Shown: in pieces, positions 21,880-32,544 of the stretch
How the letters are laid out: every line of letters starts with the position of its first letter
How positions within the stretch are numbered: position 1 is the stretch's first letter
Assembly: GCA_022606425.2 (NCBI GenBank)
Contig: JAHDVF020000009.1
Coordinates: 1,427,501 to 1,491,500 of the forward strand
Direction of reading: 5' to 3'
Length of the DNA: 64,000 nt
From: Lepidostoma basale
Taxonomy: Eukaryota; Arthropoda; Insecta; Trichoptera; Lepidostomatidae
Made by a program: the position numbers and the translations under genes
The notes under the pieces: model-generated
What the model was told of the DNA's origin: nothing
Seen by the model: the letters and a program-made list of their open reading frames with translations, nothing else
The model's database searches: none

Positions 21880-22350
21880 ATCCATCGATACGTGAGGTGA
21901 AGACGTCCAACCTTCTCTCCATCTCTTTAGTGGTCATCCTGATGGTCGACGGCCATCTGGAGTCTCGTACATCACGATCTTCGGAACCAGGGGCCTCGCT
22001 GGATCCGTCTTCTCGATTTGAATCCCTACAGAATCGCCTTCTCTGCCTACTCCATCTCACTATGTCATCATTTTTGCAGAATCTGAGAATTTCTTCGTTG
22101 GGTATCCTATATCTTAAGAGTTCTACTCACAATAGGTGTTTTCATTTCTGCTGCTCTTAGTATACTCGTATGTTTGGTTCTGACAGTGTCTGCTCTTGCT
22201 TCGATTCCGTGAGTCTTTATTACTTAAATATACGAATTCGCTATGCCGCATGCTGCAAGCCCACGTCTCCCCTATTTCACCATCCGAACCAAGGCTGCAC
22301 CACCGGGATCTCTTAGGACAATAGCTACATTTTTTTAGATACTTCAACTC
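21880..22350 (-). mobile_element. LINE C-terminus, unassigned family
   Basis: The minus strand in broken frames gives QIEKTDPARPLVPKIV, YETPDGRRPSG and PLKRWREG, with an upstream CRNQTYEYTKSS-like stretch. The GRRPSG-PLKRW pattern is like the basic tail of non-LTR ORF2 proteins. It is heavily decayed and family assignment is not possible by eye. Confidence 0.45.
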
Positions 22351-22974
22351 TCCAAGTTTTTAATGAGGTCGTTAGGGAAACGAGGCGTGTGAGTAGCGCC
22401 GGGTTCACTCAGATTATTTTATTTTTTATTTGTGTCCACTCTTCGGCAGGTTGCCCCCTCCATCCCCGACTTTGCTCGTTAGCGTACTTGGGCTATTACG
22501 GTAAACTGAACTCACTTTTTTTTATTGTTTTCAAATTTGCACTCTATTTTTAAATCCGGTACTTTTGTGATTATTATAATTGTGTGTTGGCAATATTTGA
22601 GTCTAGATTGAGCCGTTGATTCGCTGGTTTCGTGTCAATGTCAGTACTAACTTAATAATATAAATATATACAGGGCGTCCGAATATTTGTAATAAATTTT
22701 TATTTTTATTTGTTTTCAAGATCGATTTATTTTCTCTGTTTTCTGTGTTTCAAAAGCTTCATAATTTTTTTTTACAATTATGCTTCTACGTCAAAACCAT
22801 AAGCAAACTGGATTTCTTTAAAAAAAATATCGTTGCATATACCTATTGGAATATTTCAAATGTGTAATTCGATCCTTTGCTTTCGAGAATACTTTTCAAT
22901 TTGGCAAACAATTAATTATATTTTCTTCTATATTTGTCATAACTTGGTGTTGTAGATGTTTAATGTTTCTTTTT
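22351..22974. other. Non-coding, nothing firm
   Basis: A short GC patch lies at 22380-22410 and 22445-22490. The phrase acagggcgtccgaatattt at 22671 resembles an insect repeat terminus, but no partner end was found. Confidence 0.25.
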
Positions 22975-23645
22975 TTATATATATACTAAGTATACAACAC
23001 TCACTTTGTTAAATAAAATTTTTAATACCAAACATGTTTCGGACCAACAAGCCTTTCATCTGTTATAATATATAAATATAAATATTTAAAATATAATAAA
23101 TAAATAAAATACAAATGAGTTCAGTTGACAGATGTTAATATATATGAACATCATTTTAACATCTTTCTGTCAAAACTGACCTTATTTATAAAAAAAAAAT
23201 TATAATAATTTAAATATTTATACAAACCATCACGCCGTTTCCCCGCAGGGGTAGGCAGAGAAAATGAATTGCACAATACTCTATCCTGACATACCTCTCT
23301 AGATTCCTCCACATTCATACATCGAGTCATACACGCACGTCGATTTTTCCGGCTTCTGACATGACCAACCTTTAAAATTTGATTAATTTGGTCATGCCAT
23401 GTTTTCCTCGGTCTACCTCGACTCCGTACTCCATTCACATCGTTAACGTCCACTTTTTTAACTATTCTTTCTTCACACATGCGCTCCATATGTCCGAACC
23501 AACGCAGCGATCCTTTCATAATTTTGTTCATAATACCTTCTTTCGCTCTACATTCCTATTTAAATAATATCACTGATGAAGGGCACGTTAGTCCGAAACA
23601 AGTTGGCATTTAATGTGTTGTATACTAAGTATATAAAAAATATGT
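22975..23645. repeat. Family d palindrome, second copy, split by a LINE
   Basis: The left arm starts tatactaagtatacaacac and the right arm ends gtgttgtatactaagtata. The inner dimer tgacagatgttaata ... taacatctttctgtca matches 20740-20790. A LINE family 1 tail (23224-23567) lies in the right arm. At 23570-23608 the plus strand reads CTGATGA, A, GGGC-loop-GTCC, GAAAC, AA, GTT. This is a hammerhead-like core with poor stem I. Confidence 0.7.
23224..23567 (-). mobile_element. LINE family 1 tail (copy E)
   Basis: The minus-strand frame is open for over 100 codons: MNKIMKGSLRWFGHMERM, KVDVNDVNG, SRGRPRKTWHDQINQILK, RSRKNRRACMTRCMNVEE. This is the best preserved protein tail of the family. GHMERM then GRPRKTW-DQI is the usual end of the reverse-transcriptase ORF. 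It is 5'-truncated and inserted in a palindrome. Confidence 0.8.
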
Positions 23646-24224
23646 ATTATCAAATTTTCATGGTTTTGACAGATATTTATTATTTTTATTGATATGTTAT
23701 TATCTCTAAATCTACTTTATTCGCATTGACCCTAATTTCATAACATCCTGTAGCGAATGGTGTGCCCAATTCAAATTGATAAAATTTGTTCGAATTTTTT
23801 TCTTAAAAACAAATGAGATGAAATCTTAGTCAAACAATCCGTATTTATTCAAAGTGCTTTCATGGGAACTTTTTTTCTTGATGCCGTTCGTTCTCGGGTA
23901 TATTTTTCACGGGCGCTATCTGAAATTACAATCGGGCGGGCGTGCATACCTGTCCATATTTTTAGGTGTTCAATCAACGTCCGTGGCGTACTTATCTATA
24001 TGTTTATATTGGAAAAGGTATCGCGTGTGAAAATAGGTGCATATTTGCCTAGATACGTTCGCCTTTGTAATTTCCTAATGTTACTCCAGTCTAATGTCAG
24101 TTTACACTTTTCAGCGCGTGATTTTATAACTCTCGTTTACTATAATATATTATAGATATAATTGATATTTTTAATTGAAATTTCTTGGTTCATTTTAAAT
24201 AATGAAAACAAAAAAAAAATTGAT
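23646..24224. other. Non-coding, nothing recognised
   Basis: AT-rich, with a mixed patch near 23880-23960 (atgccgttcgttctcgggta). No repeat match. Confidence 0.3.
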
Positions 24225-24345
24225 ACAATTTTTATTATTATTATGTATTTAGTGTGCTTCCACTTGTGTTCGACCGGTTTCGACAGCTTGCTGCCATCGT
24301 CTGGTGGATTATAGAAATACGTTAATCTGTTTTTAAACATGGAAT
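24225..24345 (-). repeat. Hairpin family m-like half unit
   Basis: On the minus strand, 24268-24307 reads CAGACGA, T, GGCAG-caag-CTGTC, GAAAC, CG, GTC, followed by gaacacaagtggaagcac. Stem II of five pairs is intact and the downstream aagtggaag matches 46310. U4 of the core is changed to A. Confidence 0.45.
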
Positions 24346-24387
24346 ATAGCTATATATTTAGTTACTTTCTTTCTCTAGCATACATAA

Positions 24388-24603
24388 TTAATACAATAAA
24401 AACATCTGTTTTCTAGAAATTTTATTCTATTTTATGTGAATGACATGTTTCACCTGTCTAAGGCATTATCAAAAGTCACATTCGATTGTGCCTTAGACAC
24501 ATGTCATCCACATAAAATATAATAAAACTTCTAGAAAGCAGACGTTTTCATTTGTTAATTATTTAATATGGAGTTTTATATCATCGTTCAAGAAACAATT
24601 AAT
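24388..24603. mobile_element. MITE family P, copy 6
   Basis: It runs from ttaatacaataaaaacatct through gaatgacatgtttcacctgt and ccttagacacatgtcatcc to atggagttttatatcatcg and agaaacaatt. A small deletion removed cgaaa from the right arm. Confidence 0.8.
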
Positions 24604-25169
24604 ATGCAGCACACACTTTTATAGTAAGCTTTATTTGGTTCCTTGTTTCATAATTATATTTTATTATTTTTATATTCATAGTGTTAAAAATGCCTTCTTT
24701 AAACGGATAACCTTTGTTGGGATTTAAATGGTACGAAAACTAAGTACTTAATAAATGATAGATAATTCAATCAATGACGTTTGTAATCCATAATAATCGA
24801 GATATTTTTTTGTCGAATGTTGTATGTATGTGGCATTCTAGAAAAGGCGTATTGTGTAATCTGGCTACAGCTATTTAAACGTCTTATTAATGAGTTCCAT
24901 CTATAAAATAATAAAATAAATAAACTAATACCTCTATTAAATTATGAATCAGATGTGCTAAGGTAATGTATTTACGAGTAAAATAGGGAGTGACTGTCAT
25001 ACGTATAATTTTTTTTTATACAAACATAATGCATAAAATTATAATTAATAACAATTGTTAAATAAATAGCCATATAATACGAAAAACAAACAACTTTTTT
25101 ATACGGTAATTGCAGCGAACTTTTTAAAATATAATTTTCATTATTTTATTATTAACATACATTATTTTT
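24604..25169. other. AT-rich, nothing recognised
   Basis: No coding or repeat signal. Confidence 0.3.
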
Positions 25170-25370
25170 GTATAAATATAATTACACCTAGTATTACAAC
25201 ACATTATTTCACTTAAAACGGACGTGTTTCGGTTATAACATAAACTTTATCAATGTTCACAATTTTAACCAACATTAATAAAGGTTATGATATAACCGAA
25301 ACATGTCTGTGTGTTAAGTGTTATAAAGTGACGTCATACTAAGTGTTATTATATTTATTCAAATATGAAT
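25170..25370. repeat. Palindrome with GAAACATGTC arms (family f)
   Basis: The left arm (cacttaaaacggacgtgtttcg, gttataac) and right arm (ggttatgatataaccgaaac, atgtctgtgtgttaagtg) are inverted. Stem II of the right arm (GGTTAT/ATAACC) is perfect and both arms keep GAAACANGTC. The CTGANGA half has decayed to TTAATAA on the right and TTGATAA on the left. Confidence 0.65.
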
Positions 25371-25853
25371 CCAACGAAATATAGAAGAAATATACATTCG
25401 ATTTAGTATTTCTTTAACAGTGGCGTAAAACTTCATATTAAGTATTACATATCGATTGAATCATTTGAAAGAGTTGCATTTATTCATATTCCGGTACTGG
25501 AGAATGTTTTATTCCATAGACTAAATAAATTACAGAAATCGATTACCATTTTAGAGTGAGGTTTCTTTGTCTCGCGTCGTACGAAGGTGAATTAATATTT
25601 ATTTTACGGGCTACTTATGCATTTCCCACGAGTTTCCGTCCTGAATGTAAGCACGCCGTATTATCTGGTCACAATGCCCGTGTCCACGGACATTTTTCTC
25701 TTCGCATTTGTGTATATTGGGATTCTCTTTCATGATCGGTATTATGCATTATGATAAAAGCATTCACAAATATTCTAATTGGTATATTTTATTCATACAA
25801 TAATATTGGTTCCGTTTACTTATTTAAAAGATCCGTTTTGTATCAATGATAGT
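25371..25853. other. Non-coding, nothing recognised
   Basis: Mixed composition around 25590-25700. No repeat match. Confidence 0.3.
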
Positions 25854-25857
25854 TTAA

Positions 25858-26099
25858 CACTTTGCCCGCTACGACTGACATTACTCAGATTAACAGATCA
25901 TACGCGTCCGTATCTTGTGTGTGTTTTTATTGATCATTTAATATTCAAGGAAGATACTGATATAATCCATTATTGCTATATTGATTTGGTTTGTAAAAAA
26001 ACGTCGTTTTAAAATTTACATTATATTCAAAATATGTTGACGAAGAATACGCCGCGTAGCGATGACATATAGAGTAACGTTTTCTAAGCGGTCAAAGGG
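25858..26099. mobile_element. piggyBac-type MITE with TTAA duplication
   Basis: TTAA lies on both sides (25854-25857 and 26100-26103). The left end CACTTTGCCCGCT and right end AGCGGTCAAAGGG are inverted repeats with two or three mismatches, matching the familiar TTAACCCTTTG start of piggyBac-like elements. The 242-bp interior has cgcg-rich subterminal parts (acgcgtccg and acgccgcgtagcg) and no transposase. Confidence 0.75.
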
Positions 26100-26103
26100 T
26101 TAA

Positions 26104-26770
26104 CAACATTAGAAAGATTATATTATTACATGACATAAGATATTCAAATGTAACTGAACAAAGTAAAAAATAACTCTTTATTAATATTTCTTCAGGCCAA
26201 TCACCTAAGTAGTGTTATTTATATCCTATTAGGTTACTTTACTTACATAATAACCAACTTTATAATACAAAATTATAGTGTCGAAAAGCACCAAGCCACT
26301 TGCTCGTATCAAAAGCGCGTACGGCGCGATAACGTTCCATAAGATTGTGACAGTGCTTCGAGTTTATATATTTTTTATTTGATTAACTTTTTATTCCATT
26401 TAAGCTATCCTATTTATTCAAGTATTTACTTAAGTAGTACCTTACTTAAAAATTTACAATATTAAAACTTGTTTACCGAAAGTATCAGTATGCCACCCAA
26501 TTTTTGAAATCTCTTCCAAATTTGAAAACCAAATCGCGCACAAGTTTGTGGATGCCTGTAATCCTTATTAATGTTTTACTATAAAGGAGTATCACAAGAT
26601 GATTACCAATTTATTCATATTCGGCCAAAAATTCTAATTATAGTACCTACCTGTATTTCATGGTTTAGTAAAATATTTGCAAATCGTTATCAGATACTTT
26701 TTATCTTTTATTTTTGTAAAAAGAACCTCAAAAAAATTTGAAAAATTTGATAATTTTTAGAAAAAATATG
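26104..26770. other. AT-rich, nothing recognised
   Basis: One mixed patch at 26300-26340 (tcaaaagcgcgtacggcgcg). Otherwise featureless. Confidence 0.3.
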
Positions 26771-26774
26771 TATA

Positions 26775-28046
26775 CGTCGTCTGTTCAAAAAGTTTCGCGA
26801 ATTTTATATTTTTTCAAAAAGTATTTATTTATTCATGAATATCTATTTTGTCCCCTTTAAAGTAATTCCCCTCGGATATAATACATTTATGCCAACGTTT
26901 TTTCCAATCCTCGAAGCACTTAAAAAAATCATTTTTTGTGATCTTGTTCAGCTCCTCCTTCGATGCCGTCTTTATCTCCTCAATCGTGGCGTAGCGTCGT
27001 CCTTTCATGGGCCTCTTCAGTTTTGGAAACAGGAAAAAGTCACAGGGGGCCAGGTCTGGGGAATACGGTGGCTGCGGCACCATTACTGTGTTGTTTTTGG
27101 CCAAATATTCGCGCACAAGCAACGATGTGTGAGCAGGGGCGTTATCATGGTGCAAAAGCCAGTTTTTGTTCTTCCACAAATCCGGGCGTTTCTGGCGGAT
27201 TGCTTCGCGCAAATTGCGCATAACTTGCAGGTAATATTCCTTATTGACCGTACTACCCTGTGGCAAGAACTCATGATGCACCACGCCCCTGCAATCGAAG
27301 AAAACTGTGAGCAAAACCTTCACGTTCGACCGAACTTGGCGCGCTTTTTTTGGTCTTGGCTCATGCGGCAGCTTCCATTGGGATGATTGAGCTTTGGTTT
27401 CCACGTCATAACCATAAACCCATGATTCGTCACCAGTTATGACCCTCTGGAGCACATTTGGGTCGTCACGGACCGAGTCCAACATCTCCTGAGCAATGTT
27501 AACGCGATGCTGTTTTTGGTCGAAATTGAGCAATTTTGGCACGAATTTCGCGGCGACCCGACTCATGCCCAAATCATTGGTTAAAATCGAATGGCACGAG
27601 CCAATCGATATGTTTAGGTCCTCAGCAACTTCTCTAACGGTGATTCGACGATTGGCTAATACTATTTTCTTCACTTTATCAATGTTTTCGTCTGTTGTTG
27701 ACGTGCTCGGGCGTCCGGCACGCTCTTCGTCGTTCATATCTTCTCGGCCCTCTGAGAACATTTTGTACCACCGATAAACGTTGCTTTGGTCCAAGGTAGC
27801 TTCACCATATGCCACAGTCAACATTCGAAATGCGTCCGCGCACTTTATTTTGTTTTTCACACAAAATTTGATACAGATTCTTTGATCCATTTTTTGGAAT
27901 AGGCAAAAATCGAAGACGAGCCAAAACACATCCAAGCAAAACAGCTGTCAAAAATTAACTAAACATTCAAAATGGCCGACCTTGTCAGCATAAGTAAGTA
28001 GCCAGCGGAAATTCAAAATTCGCGATACTTTTTGAACAGACCTTCG
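26775..28046 (-). mobile_element. mariner-like element 2 (apparently complete)
   Basis: The element is 1272 bp with inverted ends: CTGTTCAAAAAGTTTCGCGA at the left, and on the right the complement of CTGTTCAAAAAGTATCGCGA. TA dinucleotides flank it (26773-26774 and 28047-28048). A single-base length difference precedes the shared block. It contains one uninterrupted transposase frame on the minus strand. Confidence 0.92.
26829..27890 (-). CDS. mariner transposase, intact, 353 aa
   Basis: Cuts its own element out of DNA and reinserts it at TA, binding the terminal repeats. The start is the ATG at 27890 (MDQRICIKFCVKNK). The open frame extends 15 codons further upstream but only with a non-ATG beginning. 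Residues 1-60 form the first helix-turn-helix region, GRPSTS (59-64) is the linker, and 70-110 (VKKIVLANRRITVREVAEDL) is the second helix-turn-helix. The catalytic triad is D154 in ITGDESWVYG, D249 in LHHDNAPAHTS and D284 in YSPDLAPCDFFLF. That spaces the last two 34 apart, the mariner DD34D signature. The usual WVPHEL is KFVPKLL. There are no stops or shifts, and length is normal for the family. It may be recently active; terminal-repeat mismatches argue for some age. Confidence 0.93.
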   Translation of the reverse strand: MDQRICIKFCVKNKIKCADAFRMLTVAYGEATLDQSNVYRWYKMFSEGREDMNDEERAGRPSTSTTDENIDKVKKIVLANRRITVREVAEDLNISIGSCHSILTNDLGMSRVAAKFVPKLLNFDQKQHRVNIAQEMLDSVRDDPNVLQRVITGDESWVYGYDVETKAQSSQWKLPHEPRPKKARQVRSNVKVLLTVFFDCRGVVHHEFLPQGSTVNKEYYLQVMRNLREAIRQKRPDLWKNKNWLLHHDNAPAHTSLLVREYLAKNNTVMVPQPPYSPDLAPCDFFLFPKLKRPMKGRRYATIEEIKTASKEELNKITKNDFFKCFEDWKKRWHKCIISEGNYFKGDKIDIHE

Positions 28047-28214
28047 TATATTTGTGACATAGAAAAAACTGAATTCTGTTGGTCACTTTATCACATATTT
28101 AAAGATAATCTTTGGCACTAATACGTATCAAAACAACAATAAAATAAGTGCATAGATTTTCACGTTTGGTAGCAATATCTTTTTAAGATCTTGAGTATTT
28201 ACTTGTAATTTGTC

Positions 28215-28350
28215 TTTCTTCACAGACTTATGATAGATCGTTGCTGCCTCCATCTTCTAGTTGTAACTACCCTGGAGATGGAGATTGCAACGTTCTCCGA
28301 AATGTCGGTCGAGGAAGACAACCCAAAATCCCAAAGAAAAAAAAACATGC
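28215..28350 (+). repeat. Hammerhead-like hairpin (family g)
   Basis: The left arm (gatcgttgctgcctccatct) and right arm (ggagatggagattgcaacg) are inverted. From 28266 the plus strand reads TACC, CTGGAGA, T, GGAGA-loop-TCTCC, GAAA, TGTC, GGTC. Three stem I pairs (ACC/GGT) and five stem II pairs are possible. A6 is changed and the C after GAAA is missing. A sister copy lies at 57620-57725. Confidence 0.5.
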
Positions 28351-29154
28351 ATCAACGGTATTTTACGCAAACCCCATTATTAAATAAACGGTTTGGTTAT
28401 AATATAAGATTCGTATAGTAACGAAATTGGTCGATATTTAATCAAATAATCTGTGGTTGAAACAACATAATAAAAAAAATAACTCTAAATCAATGTATTA
28501 TCTCTGGAATCATGCTATGTTGATAGTTGTATACATATTTGTACTAAAATTTCACGCTCAATAAATGTAATTCGACATATCTAGCCAGGCCACGAACCAG
28601 ACTAATGTTAAGTGCAATCGATTTATTTTGCGTCCCGAATAACTCATTAGCACATAACAAAAGCATTTAATCACAGCGTCCGGAAAATTTACATAATAAC
28701 TGCCGTTTGCTCCAGCACAGTATCCTCGAAATAGATCCAGCTATTTATTTGGTGATACCTACATAAACATTTAGTTTATTTTGTATTGTCACACTAAACA
28801 CTTCTATTGGTCGTTGCATGTTACGTTTAATACGCTTATTGTTGCGCCAGGACGCAAATAATGTGAGAGCTTTGTTGCTCTAAAGCAGTTTGCCAAATGA
28901 ATTTTAAGATTGAAATAATTTCAATACTGCGTGCGTTACCAACTAGGTCAATTGCAACGGTTCACACAACAACAAAAATAATTCTGAAATATAATACGTG
29001 AATGCAGATTTTTTTAAATACATTTTCGTTTATTATTACTATACTCTCACTGGTATTATGATAATGAAACACATTCTCATCGATTACCAATTCCATTTCT
29101 TACCACTTATTACGCATTATTACTTTTAGAACTGTGCTTTCGTAAATATAATAT
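28351..29154. other. Non-coding, nothing recognised
   Basis: AT-rich. Short mixed patches at 28580-28730 match no repeat here. Confidence 0.3.
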
Positions 29155-29395
29155 TGAAGGCTGGTCATTATAAAGGTTCTCTGTGGTTTTATAGAACAAA
29201 GAAATACAGAAAAAACTTTTTATTGTTTCATATGTCATTTATTTATGTCATGTATCACGGGGGGCTTCTTTAGGGTGACGTTTGAACTACTCTATATTAT
29301 TCAATTACCTTGAACGTATGTACAGTTATTGGCATTTATGTCTAAAACCAATTGGGATAAAAAACTTTTTTTTTACTTTAATACAACGATTGGAT
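29155..29395. mobile_element. TGAAGGCTGG MITE, partial second copy
   Basis: The left end tgaaggctggtcattataaa matches 6278. The interior tagggtgacgtttgaactac and tatattattcaat is the reverse complement of 6380-6420. The right terminus has decayed beyond recognition. Confidence 0.6.
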
Positions 29396-29689
29396 TTGGT
29401 TGTAAATAGTAGTTTTAATTTTAAATCGCGTTGCATTTGTTTTGATAGTTCAATAATTTTAATATTGTTAATTTATTCAGACATTATACGTTCAACTTCC
29501 AGCCATCCCCCCTCTATTAGTAGCATATTTGCAAGCAATGAATTCAAATTTAATGAATATACTGTTTTGATTATCTACTTATCGTCATGTTTTTAAAAAA
29601 AAAGCGTATGAAAAAGTAAATAAAGTTACTCCGCTCTGACTGAATATTTTTGTGATTGCCTGACTCAGTTCGATCTGCGCATTTATAGT
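29396..29689. other. AT-rich, nothing recognised
   Basis: No signal beyond low-complexity T runs. Confidence 0.3.
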
Positions 29690-29945
29690 ACTATAAAATT
29701 GACGCAAATACCTATGGATCGGTCACACCTTGAGACAATCCAGTCTGCATCCTTTACGCCCCATGTGGGCGTAAAGAGAAAGCGATACAAACCTAGAACC
29801 ACCTGAAGAAGAACCCTGCAGTACGAAGTTTAGGTGGCAGGCCTCACTTGGAATGTTGTTAGGCATCAAGCGTGCAATAGAGTTGATTGGAGAAAAATCC
29901 TCGATGCCCTATGCACCACTGGCGAGTGATAGGACAAGAAAAAAA
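29690..29945 (+). mobile_element. LINE family 4, 3' end
   Basis: acctgaagaagaaccctgca, ggtggcaggcctcacttgg and ttggagaaaaatcctcgatg, then gccctatgcaccactgg and tgataggacaagaaa, match the minus-strand fragment at 59770-59960. The frame end WRKILDALCTTGE and a short A-rich tail suggest the C-terminus of a non-LTR ORF2. Confidence 0.65.
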
Positions 29946-30334
29946 AATGAACATTAGCCACTCAAGTTTATTGGAGTATTCGCGATTAAGTGGCTTATCA
30001 CATACCTGTATAACAGAATAAAATTAAAAACACTCTTATATGTTTGTGTTGCATAAATACAAAGTTTTATATTTAATTCGTATATGGATTCATAATGCTA
30101 AATAAAGGCGAAATTCTTTTAAATTTGTAAACAAGGCATCGATTATTTGAGAATATGAAACGAATGGACGAAGGAATGTGTATTGAGCACACACAGTTTC
30201 GAGGGTACCTATGAAAACATGGCACAAACAAAACAATCGTTTCGAATATCGGTCACGTTTGAAGTCGGAAAATGTACGTGTATTAATAATACGTAATTAT
30301 CTGGAGAAAATATATAAAGATTTGCTAGTAATAC

Positions 30335-30800
30335 ATGTTTATGAAAAGTTTGTATGGAAGTGAAGCTTGGAGCTGGCAAAAGAAGGATGAAAGCAGGATA
30401 AACGCCGTAGAAATGAGATCACTTAGAAGAATGTGCGGGAAAACGTTGTATGATAGAATACCGAACGATGAAAATAAGAAAGAAATGTAAGGCAGATGAC
30501 TGCATCATGAATAAAATTAAAAAAGGATCCCTGAGATGGTTTGGACATATGTAACGAATGGATGAGAGTAGAATGGTTAAAAAGTTGTACACAAGCAGCG
30601 CGAGTGGGAAAAGAAGCCGAGGGCGACCGAAAAAAACATGGCATGGCCAAATTAATCAATTACTAAAAGGCGTGCATGGTACGATGTATGAATGTAGAGG
30701 AAGCCCGAGAGGTATGCCAGGACAGGCCATTGTGGCGATCCATCCTCTCTGCCTAACCCTCCGGGGAAATGGCGTGATGGTTAGTTAATTAGTTAGTTAG
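30335..30800 (+). mobile_element. LINE family 1 tail (copy F)
   Basis: It reads LYGSEAWSWQKKDESRINAV, EMRSLRRMCGKTLYDRIPND, then a shift. GSLRWFGHM is followed by an in-frame stop (tatgtaacgaatgg), and RSRGRPKKTWHGQINQL and the terminal cctccggggaaatggcgtga with ttagttaattagttag complete it. The GSEAW-W start and RRMCGKT block define the family. It is inactive. Confidence 0.8.
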
Positions 30801-31529
30801 TATAAACAATTTTTTTTTAACGACTACGAATCAATCGCTAGGTCACAGGTTTCCCTAATGGGATTCGAGGGGTTAATGAGATAACCATCATGACAAGTTC
30901 ACGATTATATCAATCCGAGGGGGCACTGAGCGGGGCGCGCGAATCCCGATTAACGCCGTCATAAAAGGGGTCGAAACGGCGGAAAATACCCGCGATATTT
31001 CCGAATCGTATCCGTTTCGGTGATTGTTTATGATTGCTACACGTCCGACCGTATAAGTTGGGTTATTAATTGCCCCGTTCGCGTGGCGGCGGCCGCTACT
31101 CCGGCCTAGGCTAACGCGACGCCGAGCACCCATTGTGATTTGGGCTCTTAATTTATTTCCAGCATTGCCGTCGCCCTACCCTCGATAAAAATTCTACCGG
31201 GAAATCCTGACGACTTTGACTACATGCCTCTATGTATACTGCAAGAAAAAAACCATTTTATTTTGTGCGGTTAGTAGGTGCCTCTGTGGTGAATGAAATT
31301 AACGTCACAGATCCAACAAACTGTTCACTGAGAATGCAAAGGGTGTGGCCATGTGCATGCAATTTGTTAATTGACGCCAGCTAATTGTATTTTTTTCTTT
31401 AAGTTTCAACCTAGGGATTGGCTTGCAGCTTGTCTTATATCTTTGCCGATTCTTGAGATGCCACTTGTTTGAACCAAATAAACAGCTTGTTTAAACCAAA
31501 TAACTGTATGCAATTTGTTTAGCTTTTGA
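30801..31529. other. Non-coding with a GC-rich pocket
   Basis: 30895-31140 is strongly GC-rich and unique (gcactgagcggggcgcgcg, cgtggcggcggccgctactc), containing cgcgatatttcc and the gggttattaattgcccc motif. No domain in any frame. It is a candidate conserved non-coding element. Confidence 0.35.
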
Positions 31530-31625
31530 TTCTCATGACTTGTGGTAGGTAGCTAGTTTATCGTCGGCATGAGTATTTTGTCTTCATCGACGGGAATCTT
31601 TGGTGTGTCAGTCACAGCTGTTGCC
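31530..31625 (+). repeat. Dispersed repeat shared with 58620-58720
   Basis: gattctcatgacttgtggta, ggtagctagtttatcg and ttttgtcttcatcgacggga align with gattctcgtgacatgtgata, ggtagccaatctatcg further on. Class unknown; probably part of a longer LINE 3' region. Confidence 0.45.
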
Positions 31626-31755
31626 ACTCTGCCGTGTTGTATAATTGGATATGTCCATGCATCGTGGTATCCTTTTCAACCGACGTTTTAAAGATCGTTG
31701 CAGACTTCATCTGCGTGGTAGATCTCGAACAAAATAATTTTTATTAATACGAACG

Positions 31756-32520
31756 TGTACGGGACGCACTGGACGTCCCTGTAATTTTTTATTTGTGGCG
31801 CCGACTGCTGCTCGTCTCCGATGTAGTCCACGGGGAAAGGGGCGTGATGCTACTTAACTCTCGTACCGAAAGCGGGCGAAAAAATAATAAGCAAGTTATA
31901 TTTAGTCGGCGATCGGTAGAGAGTGAAGCGTGATGCGAAGTGGGGTGTGCGAGGGCTCAGCCTTTATAAAGGCTATTTTCAACTGATGCTCTTGGCAGGC
32001 TCTAGGCATGCACTGATTTGCTCTGCCCAGGGCCCACCTATTTATACGATTTGCCGGCGGCGGTCCCGGTAGCAGTGCCACCTGGCGGCACTTTCCCAAA
32101 GCTACCTGCCGGCCGCGAGGCCTCCCACTGTTTTCGCCACCCCACGCTTCGACCGTTCACACTTCACTCCGTCCCGACCGCCTCGTTTATTCCTCATGAT
32201 CAATTATACAAGAAAAATACAAAAAAGAAGACTTATACTCTAAATACACAAAGTTGCGACGTTAAAACCGGGAGCAAAAAAGGTACGGGGAGAATTGTGG
32301 GACTGGCCAAAATGGACGCCGCGGACCCCTGTGTGCCCTCTCTCGCTCGCACACAGCTTGCTGGCCTCGGCGTCCTAGGTAGCAGACTTTCAGCGCAGTC
32401 CCCTCTCTCCGCCCGTTACCTAATTCAGCCCACGATTCCAACGCCGCACAAACACAAATAGATAGATGAAATTAAGTGATAATATCGGGAAGTTTTAATC
32501 GCCCCCGTACGTCCGATACA
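31756..32520 (-). repeat. BEL 3' LTR
   Basis: 765 bp, TG...CA bounded when read either way (TGTACGGG start, GATACA end on the plus strand). An inverted motif GGGACG/CGTCCC sits at the plus-strand left edge. On the minus strand a TATAAATA at 32039-32046 is a plausible promoter element. Confidence 0.95.
32039..32046 (-). promoter_or_regulatory. Putative LTR TATA box
   Basis: TATAAATA followed by GGTGGGCC on the minus strand. The identical copy in the 5' LTR at 38993-39000 would drive the element. Transcription would be expected to start some 25-35 bases downstream. Inferred from sequence only. Confidence 0.4.
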
Positions 32521-32532
32521 CTCCCCCCGTGC
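32521..32532 (-). other. Polypurine tract
   Basis: The minus strand reads CACGGGGGGAG directly before the 3' LTR, the position and composition expected for the plus-strand primer of reverse transcription. Confidence 0.75.
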
Positions 32533-32544
32533 GGCTGCGCCGTA

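Noticed and set aside
32018..32461. 147-codon open frame on the plus strand, repeated at 38972-39415
   Set aside because: It lies inside the two BEL LTRs, antisense to the element, and is duplicated only because LTRs are duplicated. No domain.
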